64,000 nucleotides of DNA from Uloborus plumipes (Eukaryota > Arthropoda > Arachnida > Araneae > Uloboridae): the NCBI GenBank assembly GCA_038373865.1, contig JAXGGA010000470.1, positions 62,001-126,000 of the forward strand, written 5' to 3'. Each line of letters opens with the position of its first letter. Positions within the stretch are counted from its first letter, which is position 1. Shown piece by piece: positions 11,113 to 23,429 of the stretch. Position numbers and translations under genes: made by a program. The notes below the pieces were generated by a model. That model was given only the letters and a program-made list of their open reading frames with translations. It ran no database searches and was not told the origin of the DNA.

Positions 11113-13564
11113 GCATTCGAGATCATATTTAGACGCAAGATCATATTTTGTGAAATTTTAAAATGAAAATTTTTAATTCACTAGTTAGAGATTTACTAAT
11201 CAGAGATCTATTCACTGATCAAATTTATACATCTCACTGATGAATTTGACAGGTATTCATAAGAACTATTTCCTCGGTAACTCTTTTCACTTAATTATTT
11301 GCCATTGTGGTGTATGTTGTTCATTACGGGTCAGAGATATGCAAGTAGTTTTGCAGAAGCATGCTTATAACCACTTATAAGAACCCCCCCTACAAAAAAA
11401 AAGCATAATTTAGAACCCCCTTAAAAATTTATAGTAAGAAAGGATATTTGAAAAATTTTATGAGAGAGAAACTTCAACTTCCTAAGCGTAATTCCTGTAT
11501 TAAGGAGAAAAGAAAAAAACCTTTATCTTCTTTCTTTTTTTCTTTTAAATCTTTAAAATTATCTTCTTGGAAGTATGAGAAAACAAAATCTGCCGCCCTA
11601 AATCGAGGAACCAATTGTTCTAGGAACTGGCCTTGTGTTTGATCAATGACAATCAAGATGAATAAAGTCCTCTACCAATTGACAAGTCTTATCTCTTTTT
11701 TTCATTTTATCTAACTTCGCCCCGCCCCACCCCCCGCGTTTGAGTATATTAATAGCAAATATGTTCTGGGTTTTACTTAAATAACTATGACAAGGTGGTT
11801 ATTACTTGAAACAATTTTCTGTTTATTTCACAAAATCAAGGAGTTATGATAAAAAATGGAACCTCTCAACAAAGAAAGAAACCCCATCGACCTGGAAGTA
11901 CAGCTCTTATAAACTCATTTTATCACAATTCGAAATACTGTCTGTTATTAAAATACCCTGTAATTCTGCAGCTTGAAGGTCAAGAGGGATCCAGAAACGT
12001 TTCCTTTATTGCGTGATCATATTGTGATCAGAGAAGGATGCTCATAGAACTGGACAACGAAAGGGGAGTGATGAAAGAAAGATGGATGGAGCTTTGCGAA
12101 ACCTGAGATTACGCTCTAGGTAGCACTTAAATAAAAGAAATCCACGGATACCAGTGTTTCTTCTTGCCTGTATCACCCGCCTCTCAGCCCTGATTTTCAA
12201 TTTTGTTTTCATGCCGAAATGAGCGACAAAATTACAAAGTTTCCGTATCTGATCTTCGGAATGGTGCCTATAAATTAAAAACGAATCACCTTATGGTGCA
12301 TAGATTTTTGCCCTAGCAGGTGCCTAATTCCCCCCTCATTACCCGGAGAAAAAACAGTAGGTATTATTTGAAGCAAGTAGGGAAAAACACGAAGATTGTT
12401 TTTTTTTTTTTAGGAGACATCCGCGTACAACAACAGAAATCTAACTTTCTGTTAGAACCTATACTTAGTTGCAGGTCATGACTTCATTCGTGCACTCATG
12501 CGTAAGATTTGTGTAAGCCTCGAGTGGGAGAAAATTTTCGTTCTTTGATTTTCTTTTTCTTCCTTTTTTGGGGGGTGTTTCCACAAACTGGGAATTTTTT
12601 ACAAAAAACACTTTGCGTCACGCATACTTTAATCGTTTGATAATCAACGCTTTGATTTATCACATTCTTCAAAATCAATTGAAGGGTTTGAAGGATGAAG
12701 GGCTACGTTGCATTTTTTTTTTTTTTTTGAAAATGCACTCTGGACAATGGTAAGCAATGGATACAGGTTTGCAAATAAAACTTGGCATATCACAAAGTAG
12801 ATGCCATTCGGCCAACTTCATACGCTCACTTGAAGACAAAACCAAGAAACAAAAAAGGTGCAGCAACTGCAACAATAAAACTTTGAATTTTAATTACTCT
12901 CAATTTCGGTTTTGTTCCCTTTATCTCCCAATCCCTTCAATTACGAACAATATTTACCGTCTTCCACCAAAACTGTCACTAACATAAGTAAATTATAAGG
13001 ATAATAATGTTATCTTTTTTTACAAACGTAAGTAATATAATACGTTCGCTGTCGTTTCAAGAAATTTTAGGAGAACTTGATAAATACAGTCAAGGTGAAA
13101 AAAGATTCAAGTAAAATAATTATTTAACGTATTATTTAAGTTAGTTTGAAGTTTTAATTCACTCTGGTAATTAACTTTTTCTTCATTAATTTTTTGCAGG
13201 TAAAAAATTATTCATAATTTTAAGAACTTCTTATCAGCCAATTCTTAATCTAAAATTGTACCAGTGTAATGACAAATGTCAGTCTAATGTGATAGAAGTT
13301 CGGGGGATTTTTCTGTATTTTGCCCAATTAAGAACTGCTCGCGAATTTGTTCGATTAATGACCTGCTAGATTGTAAAAAAAATTATTATTTTACATCCAG
13401 GAGATACATTTCATGCAAAAGATTTTGCATTTGTAGCTGCAACCGAAATCCATTTTCTACCACGCAGACAGATTCCTAAACTTTATTCCTACTTTTTGTT
13501 TCCTATTTAATATTCAGATAGTTGTAATTAAAGCAGCAAGTTACCGTCCCTAATGCAGGGCCAG
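11113..13564. other. no gene recognised
   Basis: AT-rich with poly-T runs. A slightly GC-richer stretch lies at 11950-12330. Short frames on both strands overlap each other and look random. Confidence 0.45.
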
Positions 13565-13788
13565 GGCAGAAACACTTGCAATACACCGCCAACTCGGTTA
13601 TTCCATCCAAGAGCTGCAGTTTTGTGCTTGGTAAGCACTCATTAGCCTGGAATAGGAAGTAACCGAGCATAGTTTTAACAACATAGCTAGGTTACTTCAT
13701 ATTCCAGGTAGCTGAGTGCATTACAAGTACGAAACTACAGACCTTGGATTTAATAAACGAGTTGGCGGTGTATTGCGTTTTTGTCTGA
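13565..13788. mobile_element. palindromic MITE (GCAATACACCGCCAACTCG ends)
   Basis: Two ~91-bp arms, imperfectly inverted, meet at about 13670. The outer ends are GCAATACACCGCCAACTCG (13578) and CGAGTTGGCGGTGTATTGC (to 13776), with weaker similarity a little further out. It would fold into a long hairpin. A lone end of the same family lies at 4735-4785. Confidence 0.7.
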
Positions 13789-15428
13789 TTCAATTTCTTC
13801 CTGATTCACTTTGGCAAGTAAAAAACGAAAGACTGCTTACTTGGTGGAGCTGCTGGAATGTTTAGCTTTATTACCGCATTAATTCAGTATAGTAAATTTG
13901 AGATGTGCACTACCTGAATAAGTAAATTCAACTGAACTTATCTAATCATTCGTTTTTATTACACAACAATAACATATATTTTTGCTTACGCGTATATAAC
14001 ATATTATCCATGCATTTAGTTTCCGAGATAGGCTTTTATCTGAGTAATGATATGTATGCAAAGCATATTTTGAGAAACTTATACTGTCGAGAGGATGCTT
14101 GATCCCTTTAGGACTGAAATAGTTATGGCGCCTGTGTGTGTGTGAGCGACATTGAATTTCTAATTTTAGCTTTCAAAAATACAGGTATGAATTGTCACTA
14201 TCATAAACATTGAAAATGTTTAAACATAATCCATTTTGAAAACATTTTCCCTTTTGTTTTCATCCTATTTTATCCTAATAGACGAAGAAACGTCTTTTAT
14301 ATTATATATTTCATTTTTTAAAATTTCATTTCTTATGTAATTGTTTTTTAATTTGTTTTACCCTGAAATTTAAAACTCACCCTTCCGCACAAAATGACCG
14401 TTATGCATTCAGAAGACCTTTGAAGGGTTAATTATATAACTGACTCATTTTAACCATTTAGATGCAATGATTTTAATCTTTCGTTTACTGTGGGTTCTAA
14501 GGTTTAAAAAAAAAAGCGATGAGATAACTTATAATAAAGTCATTTTCCTATCAACAGTAATTGAAGCTTGTGGTCAAAGCTGTAATTAATTAACTCTCTT
14601 ACCAGCTTTTCTGTAATTAAATGTCGAAGGGAACTGCCCCACTTATAAACCAGAAACGTATGGATTTCTTTCCGAGAACTTATCTGATCTTGAGCATTTC
14701 GGCGAAATATATCCGCCATGCTTTCGAAGAACATTTTCTCCGCTCCCCCCTCCCCCCATTCCACTTCTTGATTTCTTTTCTTTCTTTTTTTTTTCGACAA
14801 ACAGCTGACTGAACTAAAGCATAAAACTGGTATCATATACAGCAGCTTATACCCATGGGTATTTTTTATGAGGCATGTAATGCTGGCTAGAATAATTTCT
14901 GTAATTTGCAGTTTCCTTGCTGAATGGGTGTACGGTACGAGGTCAGCCCCGAGAGCATTCCTATCAACTTGGAGGTTGCATCTTTTCAATTGTTGGACGT
15001 AAGGTCAATATGAGCTTTATCATTACAAGCGGAATAGTTTTCCGATATGGATATGTTACTTGGTACGATTTGGCCAAGTAGATGTCTCATGAATCGCTGA
15101 GTTTGATGCATTCGTTTTTAATAGCAATGTAGTATAAGGGCGTGTTCTCTTATTGTAACTGCTTCCTGGTCAAACAATGGATGTTGACTTCGACTAAAAG
15201 AATTAAGTCTTCAGGTCTTAACCAATAAACTATGCTTTCAATGAAAAAAAAAAGAAGCTCGCACTACACACTATGATACTTCAAACACTGCACAATGCAA
15301 ACTTATGTTCCAGAAAAGTTAATAAATTTATAACTTAAACCCTTTCTTACACAAATTTTATTTTTCAAGTAAATTGCTACTTCTTTCTCTTCCTTTGTTT
15401 TTTTTTCGTAGTTTTCTCTTTAATTATA
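13789..15428. other. no gene recognised
   Basis: Includes the 149-codon minus frame 14540-14989 (MKRCNLQVDR...), the longest outside the Hox-like exon. It has a lysine-rich run from a poly-T/C tract, no family match and no repeat copy elsewhere; treated as chance. Confidence 0.4.
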
Positions 15429-16952
15429 CGCTGCGATGCAAAAGTTTAGACAAAATGCAAATATGTGAATAAAAAGAAAACTATTCAACGAAATGCTTTC
15501 AAATTTTTACTGCAGGTACACAATATGGTCCCAAATACGTATCTGGAGTTCTTATAACTATAGCTGGAATCAAATTTTGGATATTACAAAAGACATTTTT
15601 TTACATAATTGCAAAAGTTTAGACAATAGTCAGATTTTATGCAAATATCCCTTGAAATGTGATTGGTGGAGGAAACGCGGGACTGTATTATTCATTTATA
15701 AAGTGCAGAGATTGCTGAATAAATAATCAAAATCTCAAAAGCTCTTTAGTTCTCGTGTAAAGAAGATGAGAAAGTTTGGAAGCCGAAATTTGAAAATGAA
15801 CCTACGTTATTAATTTTTTGTCTTTTAAATCGGCTCTAGTATGGTAGTACATTGTTTTTTACTTTGTGGAAAGCAAATTCAGACATACGTATCGATCAAA
15901 AAGTCCAAGAAAAATTATATTTCTTAAGGATGAAGGAATTGAAAAAACGGCTCAGACTGACGATTCGCCCCTTAATCCTACAAAACTTCAACTTGGGTCA
16001 AAAACAGCACGTAACAGCATAAGTAGATGAACAACTGAATCGGAATGCATGAAAAAAACGAAGAATTGTGCCTGAGCCTTTTCAGACAGACTGTCCCAAA
16101 TAAGCCAGATTTTAATGTGAAAAGCAGCATATGTATCATCGTGACTAAAACAAGAATGCTACTTTCTTTGATAAAAATTATTAAAATTGGGATGGCCTAG
16201 ATGGATTATAATTCTTTTCGCGGGACTTGAGAAATTTAAAATGATCATATGCTGTGCTGCTTTTACCAATAAAATCTGGCTTATTTGGGACACTCTGTCT
16301 GAAAAGACTCAAGCACAATTCTTTGTTTTTTTTTATGCATTCCGATTCAGTTGTTCATCTACTTATGCTGTCACGTGCTGTTTTTAACCCAAGTGGAAGT
16401 TTTGTTGGATTAAGGGGCAAATCGTCAGTTCGAGCCGTTTTTTCAATTCCTTCATCCTTAAGAAATATAATTTTTCTTGGCCTTTTTTATCCATACGCAT
16501 GTCTGAATTTGCTCTCCACAAAATAAAAAACAATGTACTACCATACTAGAGCCGATTTAAAAGACAAAAAATTAATAAAGTAGGTTCATTTTCAAATTTC
16601 GGCTTCCAAACTTTCTCGTCTTCTGTACGCGAGAACTACAGAGCTTTTGAGATTTTGATTATTCAGCAATCTTTGCACTTTATATTCGAATAATAAAGTC
16701 CCGCCTTTCCTCCACCAATCACATTTCAAGGGATATTTGCATAAAATCTGACTATTGTCTAAACTTTTGCAACGATGTAAAAAAATATCTTTTGTAATAT
16801 CCAAAATTTGATTCCAGTTATAGTTATAAGAACTCCAGACACGTATTTGGGACCATATTGTGTACCGGCAGTAGAAATTTGTAAGCATTTCGTTGAATAG
16901 TTTTCTTTTTATTCACATATTTGCATTTTGTCTAAACTTTTGCATCGCAGTG
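15429..16952. mobile_element. Tc1/mariner-like element with ~700-bp inverted arms (copy 1)
   Basis: Flanked by TA on both sides. Left end CGCTGCGATGC, right end GCATCGCAGTG. Left arm about 15429-16129, right arm about 16255-16952, inverted to each other, with a 125-bp loop. Each arm carries GCAAAAGTTTAGACA twice as a direct repeat, outer at 15438 and inner at 15611 (173 bp apart), mirrored at 16929 and 16756. This is the IR/DR layout known from some Tc1/mariner transposons, where the repeats bind transposase. A 77-codon frame (15493-15726) recurs in the other arms. I see no transposase motif in it, and it is probably carried along by sequence identity. Confidence 0.85.
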
Positions 16953-16958
16953 TATATG

Positions 16959-17110
16959 TACTGTCAGCCCCGCTTAATCGAGTAACAGATAAACGAATAC
17001 CCAGCTTGTACGAATAAAACGTCCCGGAATCGAAAATTTCTCCACAGACGCAATCTTAAATATCCCCGCTTAGTTGAATAGTTTCCCTGGATAATCGAAT
17101 AGTAATTAGT
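16959..17110. mobile_element. single end of a Tigger-like element
   Basis: TACTGTCAGCCCCGCTTAAT and repeated CCGCTTA(A/G)T and AATCGAATA motifs resemble a Tigger end, directly abutting the long-palindrome element. No second end found. A similar lone end (CAGTCAAATCCCGGTATTAT) lies at 58880. Confidence 0.35.
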
Positions 17111-17732
17111 CAGTCTTCATAAATATTTTTTGGCTGAATTTTTTTTAAATAAATTGAAAATAAATTAAGTAAAAGCAATTACTTACGTAAAGAGATATAC
17201 AATAGTATTTTCCGTCAACGATGGGTGAAAAAAGAAAAGTTCACATTTCGTCAAAACTTATTATCACAGATAGATTACACATCATAAAAACGAAAAGAAA
17301 AGAAAGGAAAAAATATCAACTTGACCACCTTAGATTTTCAAGAAACTTTCTGAAACCTTACTCTTAGATGTCTTAAATTTATTCGTTATAATTTTAAAAA
17401 TTTATCTTTCATAACTGATGAATAATTAATTTTTGAATTTCGTCAATACACTTATTTTTTTTAATATTCCCAGAAGTACTTTTTTTAAAATGTTATTTCT
17501 CGAATTCTGCAGGCGCTACGGATTTTTAAAATATAGCTCATTGTAAAGGTAATTTTTCGCACTTTAATTCGACATATAATTTGAATTGAGGAAACAATTT
17601 CAAAGCTTAAAAAATTAAAATGTCAAAAATTTTGAGATAATATTTTTTGGAAATTTTAAGGAAAATACATGACTTTTAATGTGAGAGCTGGCTAGTCCTG
17701 CAAAAAAGAGCATGGGTTTTGACTCTCATTGG

Positions 17733-18160
17733 TATTGGTGACTGGTGCTTTAAAAAAAGGGGGGGGGGTCAAAAGAAATGCGGGATATTAGGAACAGCAC
17801 CTCTAAAGCTGTTTTTCCCTTGCAAAATTCAGCTGTGTTATTGGATTTAAACCTTTCTGATTAAATGTCCCCCCCCCCCCAATGAAGAATATGGCCTCAA
17901 AAATCAAGACGGATTTCCACCCTAGAAATCCCCTTTCTTATTCAAAGTTCCATTCTTATGAAATAGCATGGAAAAAGTCAATTTTTGGGAATTTTCTGCT
18001 TTTATTTTCGTGCAAAAAAATCAATCCGTTGAGTTAAAAACCATTTTTCAACCGATCATTAATTTTTAACTCTGAAAAGTGGAGGGGCAGGGATCCTTTA
18101 CTTTCGGAAGTTAGGGGTCAACCTCCCCCCCCCCATGACCCCCTGTATGAGCAGCCTATG
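17733..18160. mobile_element. hAT-like MITE inside the tandem array (8-bp target duplication)
   Basis: 428 bp bounded by the identical 8-mer CTCATTGG at 17725-17732 and 18161-18168. Sister monomers have one uninterrupted CTCATTGGGACTATTTAA, an empty site. The ends (TATTGGTGACTGG / CAGCCTATG) are only weakly inverted. G-runs near one end and C-runs near the other are typical of decayed hAT MITEs. Confidence 0.72.
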
Positions 18161-18445
18161 CTCATTGGAACTATTTAACTATTTTACTATCTGTTCTTAA
18201 CAACTTTTTTCGTTGCTAGTGTTTGGTGTCGAGGAAAAAGTTTTACTCGGCATATACCGACTCGCTTGAAATTCATTTAGGCATAACGTCACACTTCAAA
18301 ACCTTCACTGCAATGCGGATGAGAAGTTTCAATTGAAACATTTTATTGGTAACGAGAGGAAATACGGTATTGCCTCTGATTGCACGAACAGTTGAGCGTA
18401 TTGTAGCGTATTTATTTCTGAAGTAAGGATGCTTTGAAGCATCTA

Positions 18446-18650
18446 TAATTCAACTTCGCAGAGATGGCCTATGACTCCTCCTTTTTTCAGGATTGTCCAT
18501 TTTTAGGAAGGGGTGATACGCAGATGAAAATTGAGGAATGGGATTCACAATTGATGGGGGAATTTAAATGGGTAGAAATTCTACCTATTTTAAGGAATGG
18601 ACTCGTTTTCTCATTTGATTGACACCGGCCATCGCGTCGCGGTTGAATTA
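18446..18650. mobile_element. palindromic MITE with TA flanks inside the array
   Basis: Ends TAATTCAACTTCGCAGAGA and its diverged inverse ending CGCGGTTGAATTA are inverted to each other for about 25-30 bp, with GATGGCC shared further in. TA lies on each side (18444-18445, 18651-18652). Sister monomers lack it. Confidence 0.6.
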
Positions 18651-18725
18651 TAACACTCAATGTTTACTTTACGTAACACTTGTGGTTTAAGTTTACGGAG
18701 GACCTTTCTCAAAGTGAAGCAATGG

Positions 18726-19325
18726 CAGGGCCGTAACCAGAAATCAGTTTCGGGGAGGGTTTTACCAAACCTATTTCTCGTGAAATCTATAAATGTGATT
18801 TCATGTTTTATATTCTGTTGATTTTTGTTACAATAGATGTTAAATAGGTATTAACATGAAAAATGTTTTAAAAAAAAGACTCATATTTTCAATGAAGGAG
18901 AAAAAAAAAATCTGGATAAATTAGTTTACTCATATACGCAAATTTGAAGGCGTAATTTTGAAATTTCAATCTTACGACACTTATGAGATGTGTTAAATAT
19001 AGAGTTTAGTACTTACACAAATTTGAAGAATTTTTGTGTGCTTTTTTAGTGGTGATAAAAAATTCGAAAGGGGAGGGGTGTATTTTTATGAAAGTATGTT
19101 TGCAATAACTACAATACAAATAAATAAAAAACACTTAATTTGAACGAGTATTCAATAATATTAATTACATTTTTCGAATGCAATCTCAAAGTTTGTAAGA
19201 AAATGAAAATAAAATAGCAATAATAATATTTTCAGTGAGAAACAATAAAAGCATTTTTGTAATAGTTTAGAAAAATTTCGGAGGGGGTTTGTACCCTAAA
19301 AATCCACCCCTTAAATACGGCCCTG
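18726..19325. mobile_element. hAT-like MITE with CAGGGCCGTA ends
   Basis: 600 bp with perfect 10-bp inverted ends CAGGGCCGTA...TACGGCCCTG. The flanking 8-mers AGCAATGG (18718-18725) and AGCAACGG (19326-19333) differ by one base. The sister unit near 21645 carries the unfilled site AGCAACGGTGCAGGGTCATT. Ends and 8-bp duplication fit the hAT superfamily. No transposase frame. Confidence 0.85.
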
Positions 19326-19808
19326 AGCAACGGTGCTTGAGTCATTCCATGTCAAACTCGCTAGATACTTAATTTGATCATGGCAAGTTTTCATGAAAGT
19401 TTCAAAAATCTTACTCTTTGACGCCTCAAATTTCTGTATATTAAGAAAACTGTAATCCGTAACTAATGAGTAATTAATTTTTAAATTTGTTAAAAACTCT
19501 TTTTTTTTTCACTTACTGTAGATGGTTTAAAAGATAGTAACTGAAGTTCTATAGAAGGTACAGAGTAGTAAAATAGCTCATTTTATAGAGAACCGTACGC
19601 ACTATAACTTGTGTAAATTGAACTTTTCGAGAAAAAAACACTTTCTCAAAACTTTGTAAGTTGAAAAATCAAATTTTTGAGACGCTGTTGTTTGAAAATT
19701 TTCAAGATAATCCATAAATTGTAATATGAGGGCCGGTTAGACGCGTAAAAATACGAGATAATTTTGACCCTCATTGGGACTATTTAACTGTTTAATATTT
19801 ACTGTAAC

Positions 19809-20456
19809 CAGAGGCGGATTTTGACCTATTGAGGTCTTAAACTATTTCACATATGAGGAGCAATTTTGTATTATGGAAAACTCTGCTGTAAAGACAGGCC
19901 ATTTTTTATAACAATGTGTCTTTTTCGCTTGATGCAGAGCCTCGTGTTTTTCCTCGTTTTTTAAAATTTATTATTATTATTATTATTATTTTCATTATTA
20001 TTTTTTTAATGCATCAGGAAGCTGAATTTGGCCCATTTCGTCCATTTATACAGTCGACGCTCGATATAACGACCGTCTCCGTCCTACAGAAAACGGTCTT
20101 TATAACGAGTGGTCGCTATAACAGGTAGAACATACAGTATTTGGGATACAGTTGGGGGTTTTCTCACCGGTCGTTACATTAGGATGGTCTTTATAACGTG
20201 TGGTCGTTCTAACAAGCGTCGACTGTATATTCACTTCCCCCTTCGCATTTATTAGAATTTTTTGAATTCAAGTTGTACGACTACATATTTTCAAACTTCC
20301 AAGCTTTTCAAGTATTTGAAAATGAAACTGAAATTTTTCTAAAGCACTTTTAATTTTTCAGGAACGAATCATGCTTTTTTTTCGGGTTTGGGGGTCCCCC
20401 TCAAAAACGGGCTCGAAAAGATACAGCTTGTTTAGCTTATAGGTTAATCCAGCCCT
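19809..20456. mobile_element. hAT-like MITE with CAGAGGCGGATT end, carrying a nested element
   Basis: Left end CAGAGGCGGATTTTGACCTA. The right end read in reverse is AGAGGGCTGGATTAACCTAT, a clear inverted match. It interrupts a monomer between ...TATTTACTGTAAC and AATAACTTTTTTC, where sister units are continuous. The target duplication is decayed. A second MITE lies inside it. Confidence 0.6.
20051..20225. mobile_element. pogo/Tigger-like MITE (CAGTCGACGCT ends) nested in another MITE
   Basis: Inverted ends CAGTCGACGCTCGATATAAC / GTTCTAACAAGCGTCGACTG, TA on both sides, and repeated internal motifs (TTTATAACG.GTGGTCG). 175 bp, no coding capacity. Confidence 0.8.
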
Positions 20457-21137
20457 CTCCTTAGCAATAACTTTTTTCATTGTCGCGGGGAGCGTATTTC
20501 ACTCGGGACATACCGCTTGACTTGAAATTCAATCAAACATAGCGCGTCACACTTCGTGAGTTTCACTGCTTGATGGTACGAAGTTAAAATTGAACCGTTT
20601 TATTGTTGACACTGGAAACAGGGAAGTAAAATACTGCCTCTCTTCTGATTGATAGGGTCAGCTTTGTGTATATTAACGGGTTTGTTTATTTAGTAACATT
20701 CTTTACATAATCCAACGCAGGATGTTTATTTTACGTCACGCTTGTGATTCAAGATTCCAGAGAACTTTTCTCACGGTGAGGGTCATTTCCATGTGAAACT
20801 AGCAAGGCACTCAGTCTGACCATGTCGGGTTTTCATGAAACTTTCAGAAATCTTAATGTTTGACATCGTAAATTTATACATGATTACAAAGAAATTTATT
20901 CATAACTGATGAGAAATTAATTTTCGAAATTAGTTAAAAGCGATTTTTGTATTTTAACTTACCGGTAGTGCTTAAACCGTTGTTACTGGAGTTTTTTAGA
21001 GTTGTTAGTAGTTAATAGCTCATTTTGAAGAAACTAAATACACTTGAAATTTCCGAGAAACTTATTTTCACTTAAGTTTGACAAATTAAAAATTCAAAAA
21101 TAATCCAGCTAGTGTTTTCTTTATTTTTTTTTATTTA

Positions 21138-21140
<3 letters not shown>

Positions 21141-21195
<55 letters not shown>
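21141..21195. repeat. (ATT)n microsatellite inside the tandem array
   Basis: About 18 ATT units within one monomer. A shorter one (about 19970-19992) lies in the neighbouring MITE. Confidence 0.95.
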
Positions 21196-22174
21196 TTGAA
21201 AATGTAAAAGAAAATGCATGATTTTAAACAAGAGAGCTGGTAAGACCAGGAAAAAAAAAAAAAACGCATGGGGTTTGATCCTCATATGGGGACTATTTAA
21301 ATATTTAGTAGCTGGCGAAACAACTTTTTTCGCTGCCGGGTGTTAGGTTTCGGTATCGAGAAAAAAGTATTGTCATATTCCGCTTGGCTTGAAATTCAGT
21401 AAGGCTTCGTCACTTTTCCAACTTTTCACTACAATGCTAATGCGAAGCTTAAATAAATTAATTTTATTGCTGACTAACTACTAAATCTGATGAAATACGG
21501 TACTGCCCTCTCTCCCTCTAATTTCAAGAGGAGTTGAGTGTATTGTAACGTGTGTTTATTTCTTTAGTAAGATTATTTGACTCATCTAACACGGAATGTT
21601 TCGTGTTAAATTTGCGGTTCAAGATTACCCCTTTTGTACGGTGTAGCAACGGTGCAGGGTCATTCCATGTCAAGCTAGCAAGGCACTCAATCTGACCATT
21701 AGGTTTTCATGAAACTTTTAGAAATCTTACTCTTGGCTTCTTTATATATGTATACATAAAACTATCAATCATAAATAATGAGTAATTAGTTTTTTAAAAT
21801 CGTTACAAGCAGTTTTTTTTTTTAACTTCCCCGTCGTGCTTTAAAATTTTGTAATTGCAGTTAAATAGTTGTAAATAACTCATTTTAAAGGAAATTGTAA
21901 ACATTTTCATTATGTAACTTGAAATTTTCGAGAGTTTTTTTTTTTTTTCCACAAATTTTAAAAGTTCAATCAAGGGCTCGGGGGGGGGGGGGGGTTGCTG
22001 CGCCAAAATAACAAATAAATGCGTAAACAAAAACTTTTTTATTCCCTATAAATGTGCTTTCGAAATATATTGAATATTACAATCAATAATATATAAGACT
22101 TAGATCTTCATTAGCGATTGTGAATAAAAAAAATGAAGTCAGTAGCAGGAAAAGATATTTTTTTAGTGAAAGTA

Positions 22175-22524
22175 CACTGTAAAAATTATTGTTGTTTTTA
22201 CAGAACTAATACAGCTAATTTTATAGTAATAAACTGTAAAAATTGCTAATTTTACAGTAATAAACTAAAATTGCTAACGTCACAGTACTAAACTTGTAAA
22301 ATTGCTAATTTTACAGTTTATTACCGTGCATTTTAGTTTTAAACTGGAACATCTGCTGCCAGTATTAACTGTTGTTTTTACCAGTATAATACAGCTAAAT
22401 TTTAAGGTAATAAACTGTAAGATTGCTAATTTTACAGTTCTATGACTGAACATTTTATAGTTTGAAATTGGCAACCTCGGCTGCCAGTATTGTACTGCAA
22501 AAACAGCAGTTCACTTTTTGCAGT
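22175..22524. mobile_element. CACTGCAAAAA MITE, dimer-like copy
   Basis: Starts CACTGTAAAAATTATTG after TA and ends CTTTTTGCAGTG. Its middle repeats the AACTGTTGTTTTTACCAGTA end region, so it looks like a head-to-tail dimer. Confidence 0.78.
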
Positions 22525-23425
22525 GTGCTGAAAATCTGGATCCATGTCTAAATTAATACGTAATATCCATATTCCGATGAAATTAAATTTCGCGCATCCA
22601 TACAATTTCTATGATTGATTATTACTATCATTATTATTATTTAAATTAAATATCGTGGTCAAATTTTTTACGCTCAGTCATATTAACAATATCAGTGACT
22701 AATATTTAATAACTACAGTGAATTGAAGAAATAAATAAATAAAATAAAAATCAACTTTAGGAAATGCATTTTTTCTGCACTTATTGTAAAGTACTGAGCC
22801 ATACCTAAATTAATACCTTTTATCCAAATTGCGATTACATTATGTTTCATACATTTAATGCAGATTCTGCAACTGAATTTTAAATTTTTCTATTAAATAT
22901 TGCGATTGAATACTACAATCAGTATTATTATTACAATTATTAATGTTAACGGCTTATATGTTTAATTTTTCTCTACATTTTACTTTTTTGTGAAGTATAT
23001 TTGTTTCTGTGCGTTAAGAGTAAAATTTTAACCTGCAATTTAGGTAATTAGATAAAAGTTTTTTTGAGTGACATTAAGTTTTGAAGCGCCATACCATTCT
23101 GCAATATTACACACACAAATTTAAACATTTTAATATTACTCATCACACTTTTCAGAAACTTTCGCTTTGTGCTTTTGTTCACCTCTTCACATTATATTTA
23201 GTTATTGTTAAAGCAATTAAAGGTTATTCTGCTCAAGAAAACATTAAATTTCTTTAAATTTGGAAATGTTTCATACAACTTTTGCATTACCTACTCATAT
23301 TTTGGAAATATTTATTTTAAATGTGCCTCTCATCACCTTAACCCACTTTTGCATTAAGTTTTAACTTTCATTTCTGGTATTATTATTACAATTTACGATG
23401 TCAGTCTCTTAGAATTACTTTTCTA
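22525..23425. other. no gene recognised
   Basis: AT-rich unique sequence between two MITEs. Confidence 0.5.
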
Positions 23426-23429
23426 CTAA

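Larger units (their letters stand above)
17308..21965. repeat. degenerate tandem array, monomer ~800-880 bp, broken up by insertions
   Basis: Blocks starting near GTCATTCCATGTCAAACT recur at 19341, 20782 and 21659, with a more diverged first unit from about 17308 and a truncated last one. Shared landmarks include TTTTCATGAAACTTTCA, AATAGCTCATTTT, CTCATTGGGACTATTTAA, AACAACTTTTTTCG and CTTGAAATTCA. The spacing between the third and fourth blocks is 877 bp; the earlier units are longer because of MITE insertions. I recognise no coding content. Confidence 0.8.

Noticed and set aside
14540..14989. 149-codon minus-strand frame
   Set aside because: No recognisable domain, a lysine run from a T/C tract, no splice or promoter context, and a plus-strand frame is open over the same bases.
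16187..16526. Overlapping 66- and 90-codon frames as a transposase
   Set aside because: They read across the loop and an inverted arm of the palindromic element, with no DDE motif or DNA-binding domain.
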